A program made the translations under genes and the position numbers. Of a stretch of 14,568 nt of DNA, positions 6,993-13,599 are shown in pieces. A model generated the notes under the pieces. That model was not told the DNA's origin, did no database searches, and worked only from the letters and a program-made list of their open reading frames with translations. The stretch lies in the NCBI GenBank assembly GCA_005885325.1, contig VAYX01000020.1, positions 1 to 14,568 on the forward strand, in the 5' to 3' direction. The DNA is from Actinomycetota bacterium. Its GTDB lineage: Bacteria; Actinomycetota; UBA4738; HRBIN12. Position 1 is the first letter of the stretch. Each line of letters opens with the position of its first letter.

Positions 6993-8117
6993 CTAGGACG
7001 CCGGCGCGGGCTGCGCCTCGCGCTCCTTCTCCTTGGCCTTGGACTTGGAAGAAGGCGGCGGCTCCTCGATCACCACGGCGTCGGGGACGACCGTGACCGG
7101 CGCGTTGCCGTCCCCGTCGCCGTCGCCGAAGGCGGTGAGGCCGACGGCCTCTCGGATCCTCCGCTCGATCTCGCGAGCCATGTCGGGGTGCTCGGACAGG
7201 AACTGGCGCGAGTTCTCCCGGCCCTGGCCGAGCTGGTCGCCCTCGTAGGTGAACCAGGCGCCGCTCTTCTTCACGATCTCCAGGTCCACGCCGACGTCGA
7301 GGAGGCTCCCCTCCTTGGAGATGCCCTGTCCGTAGATGATGTCGAACTCGCACTGCCGGAACGGCGGGGCGACCTTGTTCTTCACCACCTTCACCCGGGT
7401 GCGGGAACCGACCACCTCGGTTCCGTCCTTCAGGTTCTCGATCTTGCGAACGTCGAGTCGGATCGACGAGTAGAACTTGAGCGCCCGTCCGCCCGGCGTG
7501 GTCTCGGGGTTGCCGAACATCACGCCGATCTTCTCGCGGAGCTGGTTGATGAAGATCGCGGTGGTGTCGAACCGCGACAGGGAGCCGGCGAGCTTCCGCA
7601 TGGCCTGCGACATGAGCCGAGCTTGCAGGCCGACGTGGGAATCGCCCATCTCGCCCTCGATCTCGGCCCGGGGCACGAGCGCCGCCACCGAGTCGATGAC
7701 CACGAGGTCCATGGCCCCGGAGCGCACCAGCAGGTCGGCGATCTCCAGCGCCTGCTCGCCCGAGTCCGGCTGAGACACCAGGAGCTCGTCGATGTTCACC
7801 CCCAGCCGGTGTGCGTACGTCGGATCGAGCGCATGCTCGGCGTCGACGAAGGCCGCGATCCCCCCCATCCTCTGGGCTTCGGCGATGATGTGGAGACACA
7901 CGGTGGTCTTGCCCGACCCTTCCGGACCGAAGACCTCCACGATGCGGCCTCGGGGGATGCCGCCCACGACGAGGGCCATGTCCAGGGCGATGGACCCGCT
8001 GGGGATGACCGAGATGCCCTGGCCGGCGGGATGCTCGCCGAGGCGCATCACCGCCCCCTTGCCGTACTGCTTCTCGATCTGCGTGAGCGCCACGTCGAGC
8101 ATCTTTTCCCGGTCCAT
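6993..8117 (-). CDS. recA: Recombinase RecA
   Basis: This 374-residue ATP-dependent strand-exchange protein drives recombinational repair and triggers LexA self-cleavage in the SOS response. Landmarks are QIEKQYGKGAVMRLGE (13-28), Walker A GPEGSGKT (64-71), VDAEHALDP (91-99), Walker B LVVIDS (138-143), the L1 region MGDSHVGLQARLMSQ (157-171), and NQLREKIGVMFGNPETTPGG (191-210) covering L2. No intein is present. The C-terminal tail is unusual: a GDGDGDG run (331-337) and then a Lys/Glu-rich end (358-367), unlike the mainly acidic tail of E. coli RecA. The ATG at 8117 is chosen over longer in-frame GTG starts because AAGGAGG lies eight bases upstream and MDREKMLDVAL is a normal RecA N terminus. 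Confidence 0.98.
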   Translation of the reverse strand: MDREKMLDVALTQIEKQYGKGAVMRLGEHPAGQGISVIPSGSIALDMALVVGGIPRGRIVEVFGPEGSGKTTVCLHIIAEAQRMGGIAAFVDAEHALDPTYAHRLGVNIDELLVSQPDSGEQALEIADLLVRSGAMDLVVIDSVAALVPRAEIEGEMGDSHVGLQARLMSQAMRKLAGSLSRFDTTAIFINQLREKIGVMFGNPETTPGGRALKFYSSIRLDVRKIENLKDGTEVVGSRTRVKVVKNKVAPPFRQCEFDIIYGQGISKEGSLLDVGVDLEIVKKSGAWFTYEGDQLGQGRENSRQFLSEHPDMAREIERRIREAVGLTAFGDGDGDGNAPVTVVPDAVVIEEPPPSSKSKAKEKEREAQPAPAS

Positions 8118-8125
8118 CCGCGAAG

Positions 8126-8132
8126 CCTCCTT
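8126..8132 (-). promoter_or_regulatory. Ribosome-binding site of recA
   Basis: AAGGAGG, a full match to the anti-Shine-Dalgarno core, lies eight bases before ATG 8117. It decides the recA start against upstream in-frame GTG codons. Confidence 0.9.
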
Positions 8133-8215
8133 CTGACCCCTCGCCCACCGACGGACGGCCCCAGTGAGCTCTTCCCCGATGTCGGGGCGGACGGTAGCGC
8201 GCGGGTCTGACACGG

Positions 8216-8244
8216 ATTACACCTCTGTCATTCGGAACCTGCAA
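8216..8244 (-). promoter_or_regulatory. Second candidate recA promoter
   Basis: On the minus strand TTGCAG (8244-8239) and TGTAAT (8221-8216) are spaced by 17 bases. The -10 matches five of six consensus positions. It lies downstream of the LexA-box promoter, so it could provide LexA-independent basal expression. This reading is inference; recA genes of other actinobacteria such as Mycobacterium do have two promoters. Confidence 0.4.
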
Positions 8245-8250
8245 CTCCGG

Positions 8251-8279
8251 ACCCTACCCGAACGTATGTTCGAGGTCAA
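8251..8279 (-). promoter_or_regulatory. recA promoter overlapping the LexA operator
   Basis: On the minus strand TTGACC (8279-8274) and TAGGGT (8256-8251) are separated by exactly 17 bases. The -35 box overlaps the thpR stop codon. The spacer contains the complete LexA palindrome, so bound LexA would block RNA polymerase directly. Predicted start near 8244 gives a leader of roughly 125 bases. Confidence 0.65.
8259..8272. promoter_or_regulatory. LexA operator (SOS box)
   Basis: CGAACGTATGTTCG is a perfect 14-base palindrome that matches the Gram-positive/actinobacterial LexA consensus CGAAC-N4-GTTCG. It lies four bases from the thpR stop codon and about 140 bases upstream of recA, inside the promoter spacer. 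It predicts a LexA repressor of the Bacillus/Mycobacterium type elsewhere in the genome and damage-inducible recA-recX. Confidence 0.92.
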
Positions 8280-8872
8280 TCACCTGGGCTCCCCAACGGG
8301 AAATCCCCGATGGGCTCGTAGACCGGCGCGGGACGTCGCAGGTGGCTCCGGTACAGCACCAACCGATCGACGGGGAACGGCTCCGAGACGACGTCCGCGG
8401 CCGCGATCTCCTCCCCGTCGAACGGGACCGGCGGATCGAACCTGGCCACGGTGAGATGCGCCGTGAAGGCCCGCTTCTCCGGCTCGAACTCCTTGGCCAG
8501 CGCCCCCTCGAGGTCGGCGGCAAGTGAAGCCAGGCCACCGGCCGGATCGTCCAGGCCGGCCCACAGCACCCGGGCTCGGCGCGCCGACGGGAACGCGCCG
8601 AGCCCGGTGACCCTGGTCTCGAACGGCTCGCTCCGGCGGGCGACCGCCTCCACGGTCTCGGTGACCCATCCCACCAGCCGAGGCCACGTCGAGCCGAGGA
8701 ACTTCAGGGTCACGTGCTGGTTCTGCTTCGGCACCCACCTCGCCCGGGAGAGGCGCTCGCGCCAGGGCCCGACCGCGTCCTGAACCCGGTCACGGACCCC
8801 TTCGGGAACGTCCACCGCAACGAAGAGCCGGAGGGGCTTGGCCTCGGGTCGCGACGCCCGGTCCCGCGCCAT
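8276..8872 (-). CDS. thpR: RNA 2',3'-cyclic phosphodiesterase (2'-5' RNA ligase family)
   Basis: This 198-residue protein belongs to the 2H phosphoesterase superfamily. It carries the two signature motifs HVTLKFLG (53-60) and HLTVARF (139-145), whose His and Thr residues form the active site. Bacterial ThpR/LigT hydrolyses 2',3'-cyclic phosphate RNA ends in vitro and can reversibly join 2'-5' ends; its cellular role is unclear. The start ATG at 8872 shares one base with the cinA stop (TGATG), and no alternative start occurs before the conserved RLFVAVDVP (15-23). That leaves a 14-residue basic N-terminal extension relative to the usual MRLFVA-type start. Pairing with cinA is common in actinobacterial genomes to my knowledge. 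Its stop codon lies inside the -35 box of the recA promoter. Confidence 0.92.
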   Translation of the reverse strand: MARDRASRPEAKPLRLFVAVDVPEGVRDRVQDAVGPWRERLSRARWVPKQNQHVTLKFLGSTWPRLVGWVTETVEAVARRSEPFETRVTGLGAFPSARRARVLWAGLDDPAGGLASLAADLEGALAKEFEPEKRAFTAHLTVARFDPPVPFDGEEIAAADVVSEPFPVDRLVLYRSHLRRPAPVYEPIGDFPLGSPGD

Positions 8873-10134
8873 CAGGCCTGCCGATGGTCGTCGGGCAAGA
8901 GTTTCCCCTGGAGATGGCGGCGGACCAGGTCAAGGCCGGCCTGCTCGGCCCACCGCCGCACGAGGTCGCGATCGCCCGGCGAGCGCAGGCCACGCTGGTG
9001 CGACACGCCCTCGGCCTCCAGGGCCGCCCAGATCTGGCCGGGCTCGGCTCCGCCGTGGGGCTGCGGTCCGGCCGCTCCCGTCAACGCGACGGCGATGTCG
9101 GCGCCGAACAGCCGACGCGCGCCCCACGCCATCTCGCGGGCGCACTCCGCGCTGACCACTCCCGGTCCATCGATGGTCTCCTGCGAGACGCCGAGGATCG
9201 TTCGCTTGGCCATGGGCGAGTAGCACACCGCGGAACCGAGGAAGTACTCGGAGGCTCCCGGCACCGACGTGATGCGAGCGCCGAGCTCGCCGCCCGTCAG
9301 CGATTCGGCGCATGCGAGCGTCTTCCCCGCGTCACGCAGCAACCGGCCCACCGTCTCCTCCAGCTCCTCGTCCGTCGTCGTGAACACGTGGTCCCCGATC
9401 CGCCGGACCACCTCCTCCACCAGTGGCTCGAGCAGTGCCTCGGCGTCCTCGCGACTGCTCGCTTTCGCCGTGAACCGGACCTTCACCTCTCCACCCCCGG
9501 CCAGGTACGCGACGGTGGGATTGGCGGAAGCCTGGAACAGGTCGTCGGTCAGCTCCGCGACGCGCGATTCCGGGATCCCGACACACCGGATGATGCGCGA
9601 CGCGATCGAGGCCGGCCCGGCCAGCGATGCCAGCTCCGGCAGCACGGTCTCCTCCATCATCTCCCGCATCTCCGCGGGCACACCCGGGAGCGCGTACAGG
9701 AGCGTGCCCTCGATCTCGACGGCAAGGCCCGGCGCGGTCCCCCGCTCGGGAAGGATCACGCGAGCACCCTCCGGCACGTCCGCCTGGACGAGGTTCGACT
9801 GGGGCATCTGCCGTGTCGCCCGAGCGAACTTTTCCCGGATCATCTCCTCGAGCTCGGGACGGCGGAGCATCCTGGCTCCCGCCACCACCGCGACGGCTTG
9901 GCGCGTGATGTCGTCCTGCGTCGGTCCCAGGCCGCCCGTCACGATCGCCACGTCAGCGTGCGAGATCGCATGCCGAAGCGCCTCCTCGATCCGCTCCGGG
10001 TTGTCCCCGACCACCTGGTGATGCAGGACGTCGACCCCGATCTCCGCCAGGCGCTCGGAGATCCACTGGGCGTTCGTGTTGGGGATCTGTCCGAGCAGCA
10101 GCTCGGTTCCTACCCCGACGACCTCGGCCCTCAC
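8872..10134 (-). CDS. cinA: CinA: COG1058 domain plus NMN deamidase domain
   Basis: This 420-residue two-domain CinA protein has an N-terminal MoCF/COG1058 domain (about 1-165) with GTELLLGQIPNTNA (9-22) and TGGLGPTQDDITRQA (66-80). That domain has nucleotide pyrophosphatase activity toward ADP-ribose-type substrates in characterised members. A C-terminal PncC-type domain (about 258-415) contains CAESLTGGELGARIT (275-289), with the putative catalytic Ser278, FLGSAVCYSPMAKRTILGV (298-316) and LTGAAGP (351-357). It converts NMN to nicotinic acid mononucleotide in the pyridine nucleotide cycle. The start is GTG 10134, since MRAEVVGVGTELLLGQ is the canonical N terminus. No clear Shine-Dalgarno precedes it, and a 7-bp hairpin fills most of the 31-base gap after the RodZ-like gene. 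The cinA-recA neighbourhood is classical. Confidence 0.95.
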   Translation of the reverse strand: MRAEVVGVGTELLLGQIPNTNAQWISERLAEIGVDVLHHQVVGDNPERIEEALRHAISHADVAIVTGGLGPTQDDITRQAVAVVAGARMLRRPELEEMIREKFARATRQMPQSNLVQADVPEGARVILPERGTAPGLAVEIEGTLLYALPGVPAEMREMMEETVLPELASLAGPASIASRIIRCVGIPESRVAELTDDLFQASANPTVAYLAGGGEVKVRFTAKASSREDAEALLEPLVEEVVRRIGDHVFTTTDEELEETVGRLLRDAGKTLACAESLTGGELGARITSVPGASEYFLGSAVCYSPMAKRTILGVSQETIDGPGVVSAECAREMAWGARRLFGADIAVALTGAAGPQPHGGAEPGQIWAALEAEGVSHQRGLRSPGDRDLVRRWAEQAGLDLVRRHLQGKLLPDDHRQA

Positions 10135-10142
10135 CGGCTCGT

Positions 10143-10164
10143 CGCGGGCTTCCGCTCGCCCGCG
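10143..10164 (-). repeat. Hairpin in the RodZ-like/cinA junction
   Basis: Perfect 7-base arms (CGCGGGC at 10143-10149 and GCCCGCG at 10158-10164) enclose an 8-base loop. The element occupies 22 of the 31 bases between the two genes and has no U run after it, so it does not look like an intrinsic terminator. It could influence cinA translation or RNA stability. Confidence 0.45.
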
Positions 10165-10165
10165 G

Positions 10166-10888
10166 TCACGCCGCCGGCGACGGCGGCGGGGCGGCGTTCC
10201 CGTAGCTGTACGTCTCGCGCCAGGGACGGTTGCGCCTTCCCGGGAAGCCCTTGTCGTCGCCGTTCACGGTCACATGGGCGCTGGCGCCGTGGTCCAGCCG
10301 GATCGTGAGCGAGAGATCCGCCTCGAAGGACCGGCTCTCGCCGGGCTCCAGCGAGAAGGTCTGCGCTTGCCCGGCATCGATCGTCACGGTGACCTCGACG
10401 GGTTGCCCGGCCGCCACCAATGCCACGATCCCTGGACCCAACCCCGCCAGGCCCGGCGTTTCGGAGGAAAGGTCGGCCGGGGGCGGGGCGGAGGCCCTCG
10501 TGGAGATGATCCCGAACGACGCCGCCAGGATCAGCAGCGTCGCCGCGATCATCACGAACAGGCGGTGGCTGTCGCGACGGCGAGGCGCGCCGATGGGGTT
10601 CTCGGGTGCGGGCGGTCCCGTCGGCATCGGCGCATCCGACGGCGCCGCGGCGAACCGCGCGTAGGCATGCACCATCTGGTCGGACGGGAGGCCGAGGTAC
10701 GTTGCGTACGAGCGGATCGAGCCCCGGACGTACACGTCGCCCAGGAGGCGATCGAAGTCCTCCTCCTCCAGGGCTACCAGGGACTCGCGGCGGATCCTCG
10801 TGTCGCGGCTGGCCTCGTCGAGGGTCACGCCGCGGGCCACGCGGGCCCTGCGAAGCGCCGGGCCCACGCCGATCGTCGATCGCTGCAC
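10166..10888 (-). CDS. RodZ-like HTH membrane protein with DUF4115 domain
   Basis: This 240-residue protein has the RodZ family layout. A cytoplasmic Xre-type HTH domain (about 8-70) contains the hallmark VYVRGSIRSYATYLGLP (52-68). A Pro-rich linker follows, then a basic cluster RRRDSHR (103-109), one transmembrane helix (about 110-129), and an extracytoplasmic beta-rich DUF4115 domain (about 163-215) with VEVTVTIDAGQAQTFSLEPGES. In rod-shaped bacteria RodZ links MreB to the elongation machinery. In actinobacteria related proteins are less understood, so I give no symbol. The GTG start at 10888 has a close AGGGGGA upstream. Position after ftsK and before cinA suits an envelope or division role. 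The C terminus ends in a Pro/Ala tail. Confidence 0.88.
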   Translation of the reverse strand: MQRSTIGVGPALRRARVARGVTLDEASRDTRIRRESLVALEEEDFDRLLGDVYVRGSIRSYATYLGLPSDQMVHAYARFAAAPSDAPMPTGPPAPENPIGAPRRRDSHRLFVMIAATLLILAASFGIISTRASAPPPADLSSETPGLAGLGPGIVALVAAGQPVEVTVTIDAGQAQTFSLEPGESRSFEADLSLTIRLDHGASAHVTVNGDDKGFPGRRNRPWRETYSYGNAAPPPSPAA

Positions 10889-10920
10889 ACGTCCCCCTGG
10901 ATCCGCCCCTGTGGCCTGGG

Positions 10921-10926
10921 AGTATA
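10921..10926 (-). promoter_or_regulatory. Candidate -10 element for the RodZ-like gene
   Basis: TATACT on the minus strand (10926-10921) lies 32 bases upstream of the GTG start, in the 90-base gap after the VOC gene. No recognisable -35 hexamer occurs at 16-18 bases. It would allow transcription of the RodZ-like, cinA and thpR genes separately from ftsK. Confidence 0.35.
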
Positions 10927-10978
10927 GGCAGTGGCCTTCCGGAGGGCGGAGTCCGTCAGGTGGCCGGGAGACCCGTGG

Positions 10979-11377
10979 TCAGAAGTCGTGGCGGCCCTCG
11001 AAGTGGGCCGCGACCTCCGGCCGGGTGAGCTGGTACAGGGCAACCCGGTGCCCTCCCTCCGTGCGGAACGAACTGCAGGGCCCGTGCGGGATCTCCAAGG
11101 TCGCCGCCCGCTGCCATCCTCTGGCCTCCAGCTCGGCCAGCGCGGCCGTCAGATCGTCCACTCGAAAGATCAGGATCGGCCGCTCGCCCTCCACGTGATC
11201 GGCCAGCAGGAGGAGCGGCGGGCCGGCGGTCAGCCGGACCGCCGCGACCCTGGTCCCCTCGGACTCGATGGCGAAGACCAGCTCGCCACCCAGGATCTCG
11301 GTGAAGTACCTCGCCTCGGCAGCGACGTCCTGGCTCGGGCAATACAGGAAGTCGAGCTGCGCGAAGGGTGGGGCCAT
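10979..11377 (-). CDS. VOC-fold (glyoxalase-like) protein, function unknown
   Basis: This 132-residue protein reads as one vicinal oxygen chelate domain built of two beta-alpha-beta units: FLYCPSQDVAAEARYFTEILGGELVFAIE (about 10-38) and LIFRVDDLTAALAELEARGWQRAATLEIPHGPCSSFRTEGGHRVALYQLTRPE (about 68-120). The usual metal ligands seem to be missing. No His occurs in the first strand, and the terminal Glu of the ELYQ-like strand is Ala here (VALYQL), so it may bind a ligand rather than catalyse a metal-dependent reaction. I chose ATG 11377, 11 bases after the ftsK stop, with GAGG nearby. A longer frame to 11431 would run into ftsK and lacks family resemblance. Substrate is unknown. Confidence 0.8.
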   Translation of the reverse strand: MAPPFAQLDFLYCPSQDVAAEARYFTEILGGELVFAIESEGTRVAAVRLTAGPPLLLLADHVEGERPILIFRVDDLTAALAELEARGWQRAATLEIPHGPCSSFRTEGGHRVALYQLTRPEVAAHFEGRHDF

Positions 11378-11388
11378 CGACCTCGAGC

Positions 11389-13599
11389 TTAGGTGGTGCG
11401 GGAGGAGCGGGACTCCTCCCACTCGTCCCACGTGACCAGGACGTCACGCGCCCGCGAGCCCTGCGAGGGGCCCACGATCCCGCGCTCCTCCATCAGGTCC
11501 ATCAGCCGGCCGGCGCGGGCGAACCCCACCTTCAGCTTTCGCTGGAGCATGGACGTCGAGCCGAGCTGCGACCGGATCACGAGCTCCGCGGCCTGCTCCA
11601 GGAGCTCGTCGCCGGCGGAGAGGTCGTTCTCGCCTTCCATCGGTGGCCGGCCCAAGCCCTCGACGCTCGCCGCGTACTCCGGCTCGCGCTGGGCTCGAAT
11701 CCACTCGCACACCGACTGGATCTCTTTCTCCGTGACCCACGCGGCCTGCAGGCGCGTCGGCTTCGACGCGCTCGACGGCGCGTACAACATGTCGCCGTGC
11801 CCGACCAGCTTCTCGGCGCCGTTCATGTCGAGGATGACGCGCGAATCCGCCTGGGACGACGTCATCAGCGCGATCCGGGAAGGGATGTTCGCCTTGATCA
11901 GGCCGGTGACGACGTCGACCGACGGCCGCTGCGTGGCCACGACCAGGTGGATGCCGACGGCCCTGGCCATCTGGGCGATGCGGACGATCGTGTCCTCCAC
12001 GTCGCGCGGGGACACCAGCATCAGGTCGGCCAGCTCGTCGATCACGACGACGATGTACGGGAGGTCGGCGAACTTCTCCTCCTGGCCGGGCGGGATCCGG
12101 AGCGTGCCCGACGCGAGGCCCTCGCGGTATCCGTCGACGTCGCGGACGCCCACCATGGCCAGGGACTCGTACCGTTGCTCCATCTCGCGGACCACCCAGC
12201 CCAAGGCCTCGGCGGCTCGCTTGGGATGGACGATCACCGGGGAGAGGAGGTGCGGCAGGTCGGCGAAGTGCGCCAGCTCCACCCGCTTGGGGTCGACGAG
12301 AACGAGCTTCACCTGCTCTGGCGTGGTCCGCATGAGGATCGACGTGATGAAACAGTTGATGAGGGAAGACTTCCCCGCGCCCGTGGCCCCGGCGATCAGC
12401 AGGTGCGGCATCTTCGTCAGGTTCACCATCTGGGCCCGGCCGTGGACGTCCTTGCCCAGCGCCACCGCCAGGGGGTGCCGATCGTCCTTGGCCGCCCGTG
12501 CCCGAAGGACGTCGCCGAGCATCACGAAATCGCGGACCTTGTTCGGCACCTCGACGCCGATCGCGGACTTTCCTGGGATCGGCGCGATGATCCGGACGTC
12601 TGGCGTCGCGAGCGCGTAGGCGATGTCATCGGCCAGCGCGAGCACCTTGTTCACCTTGGTGCCGGCCTCCACCTCGACCTCGTACAAGGTGACGGTCGGG
12701 CCCCGGTGGGCCTTCGGCACCCGGGCGGCCACGCCGAACGTGCGGAACGTTCGCTCGAGGGCGGCGGTGGTCTGCTCCTCGTCTCGGGTCGACCCCGCCG
12801 ACGGGGGTGCCGTTCGGAGCAGGCCGATCGGCGGCAGCTTGTACGCTCCGCCCTTCGGCGCCGGCGTGGGGACGAAGGCGGTGTCGGACCCGGGTCCGGA
12901 CTGCGTCGAGGGCTCCTGCTCGGCCTCGGGGTCGCGGAGGTCCACCACGACCCTGACATCCTCCTCGGTGCGGCCCCGGCGGTCGCGCTTTGCCGGCCCG
13001 GGCTCTTCCTCCTCCTCGTCGTCGGCCGCAGCCGACAGCTCGCGGAGCCTGGCCCACGCCGCGGACAGCGGCGTCCCGGTGAAGATCAGCACCCCGAGCA
13101 CCGTCACGCCTCCCCAGATGATGGCGGCGCCGAGTCGGGACACCCCCCGGGAGATGGGCCACGCGGCGATCGCGCCGATGAACCCGGCCGCATCGCGTGC
13201 GCTCCCCGTGCCGGAGAACGGCGCGGGGTTGCCATGCGTGAGCGACCACAGCGCGAGGAGGCCGACCGACATGAGGGCGAACCCGATGAACATCCTGGCC
13301 CGGACGTCCTCGGCCGTGCCCCGAAGGAGCAAGACCCCCCAGTACAGCGCGAGGAGCGGGAACAGCACCGCGGCTTGCCCCACCAGGCCCTCCAGCATGA
13401 GCTCGATCCCCCGGCCCACGAACCCGGCCGCGTCGAACCACAGACCCAGGATCGAGATCAGGGCGACCACCATCAGGCCGATCCCCAGGGCGTCCCGGGC
13501 CCAGGGCGCGAGGTGCTGGCGGACGTTCGGCCGTGCGGACTTGGATCGGGCAGGAGGGCGGCGGCGCGCCGGCGCCCTCCCCTTCGTCTTCGCGGGCAC
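11389..13599 (-). CDS. ftsK: DNA translocase FtsK/SpoIIIE
   Basis: This 736-residue septal DNA pump clears chromosome termini during division. A basic, Arg/Pro-rich N-terminal tail (1-27) precedes about four or five transmembrane segments (roughly 37-55, 74-92, 103-120, 138-150, 156-175). A charged linker with an EEEEE run (195-199) is short compared with E. coli FtsK. The motor follows, with Walker A GATGAGKS (404-411), VDPKRVEL (435-442), Walker B VVVIDELADL (517-526) and HLVVATQRPSVDV (551-563). The C-terminal gamma winged-helix domain (about 662-725) has STSMLQRKLKVGFARAGRLMDLMEERGIVG, expected to read polar chromosome motifs. The GTG start at 13599 shares one base with the rnj stop and has TGGAGG four bases away inside rnj, implying translational coupling. 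Confidence 0.97.
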   Translation of the reverse strand: MPAKTKGRAPARRRPPARSKSARPNVRQHLAPWARDALGIGLMVVALISILGLWFDAAGFVGRGIELMLEGLVGQAAVLFPLLALYWGVLLLRGTAEDVRARMFIGFALMSVGLLALWSLTHGNPAPFSGTGSARDAAGFIGAIAAWPISRGVSRLGAAIIWGGVTVLGVLIFTGTPLSAAWARLRELSAAADDEEEEEPGPAKRDRRGRTEEDVRVVVDLRDPEAEQEPSTQSGPGSDTAFVPTPAPKGGAYKLPPIGLLRTAPPSAGSTRDEEQTTAALERTFRTFGVAARVPKAHRGPTVTLYEVEVEAGTKVNKVLALADDIAYALATPDVRIIAPIPGKSAIGVEVPNKVRDFVMLGDVLRARAAKDDRHPLAVALGKDVHGRAQMVNLTKMPHLLIAGATGAGKSSLINCFITSILMRTTPEQVKLVLVDPKRVELAHFADLPHLLSPVIVHPKRAAEALGWVVREMEQRYESLAMVGVRDVDGYREGLASGTLRIPPGQEEKFADLPYIVVVIDELADLMLVSPRDVEDTIVRIAQMARAVGIHLVVATQRPSVDVVTGLIKANIPSRIALMTSSQADSRVILDMNGAEKLVGHGDMLYAPSSASKPTRLQAAWVTEKEIQSVCEWIRAQREPEYAASVEGLGRPPMEGENDLSAGDELLEQAAELVIRSQLGSTSMLQRKLKVGFARAGRLMDLMEERGIVGPSQGSRARDVLVTWDEWEESRSSRTT

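Noticed and set aside
6993..8213. Longer RecA starting at GTG 8213, or an intein in RecA
   Set aside because: The extra N-terminal stretch is not RecA-like and lacks a ribosome-binding site, while ATG 8117 has AAGGAGG at eight bases. All RecA motifs are contiguous, so there is no intein.
6469..8244. Single minus-strand frame of 591 codons suggesting a long RecX
   Set aside because: The first part is an out-of-frame reading of recA. RecX resemblance begins near ATG 6984.
10979..11431. Longer VOC protein starting at 11431
   Set aside because: The extra 18 residues overlap ftsK and do not resemble the fold. ATG 11377 fits the domain start.
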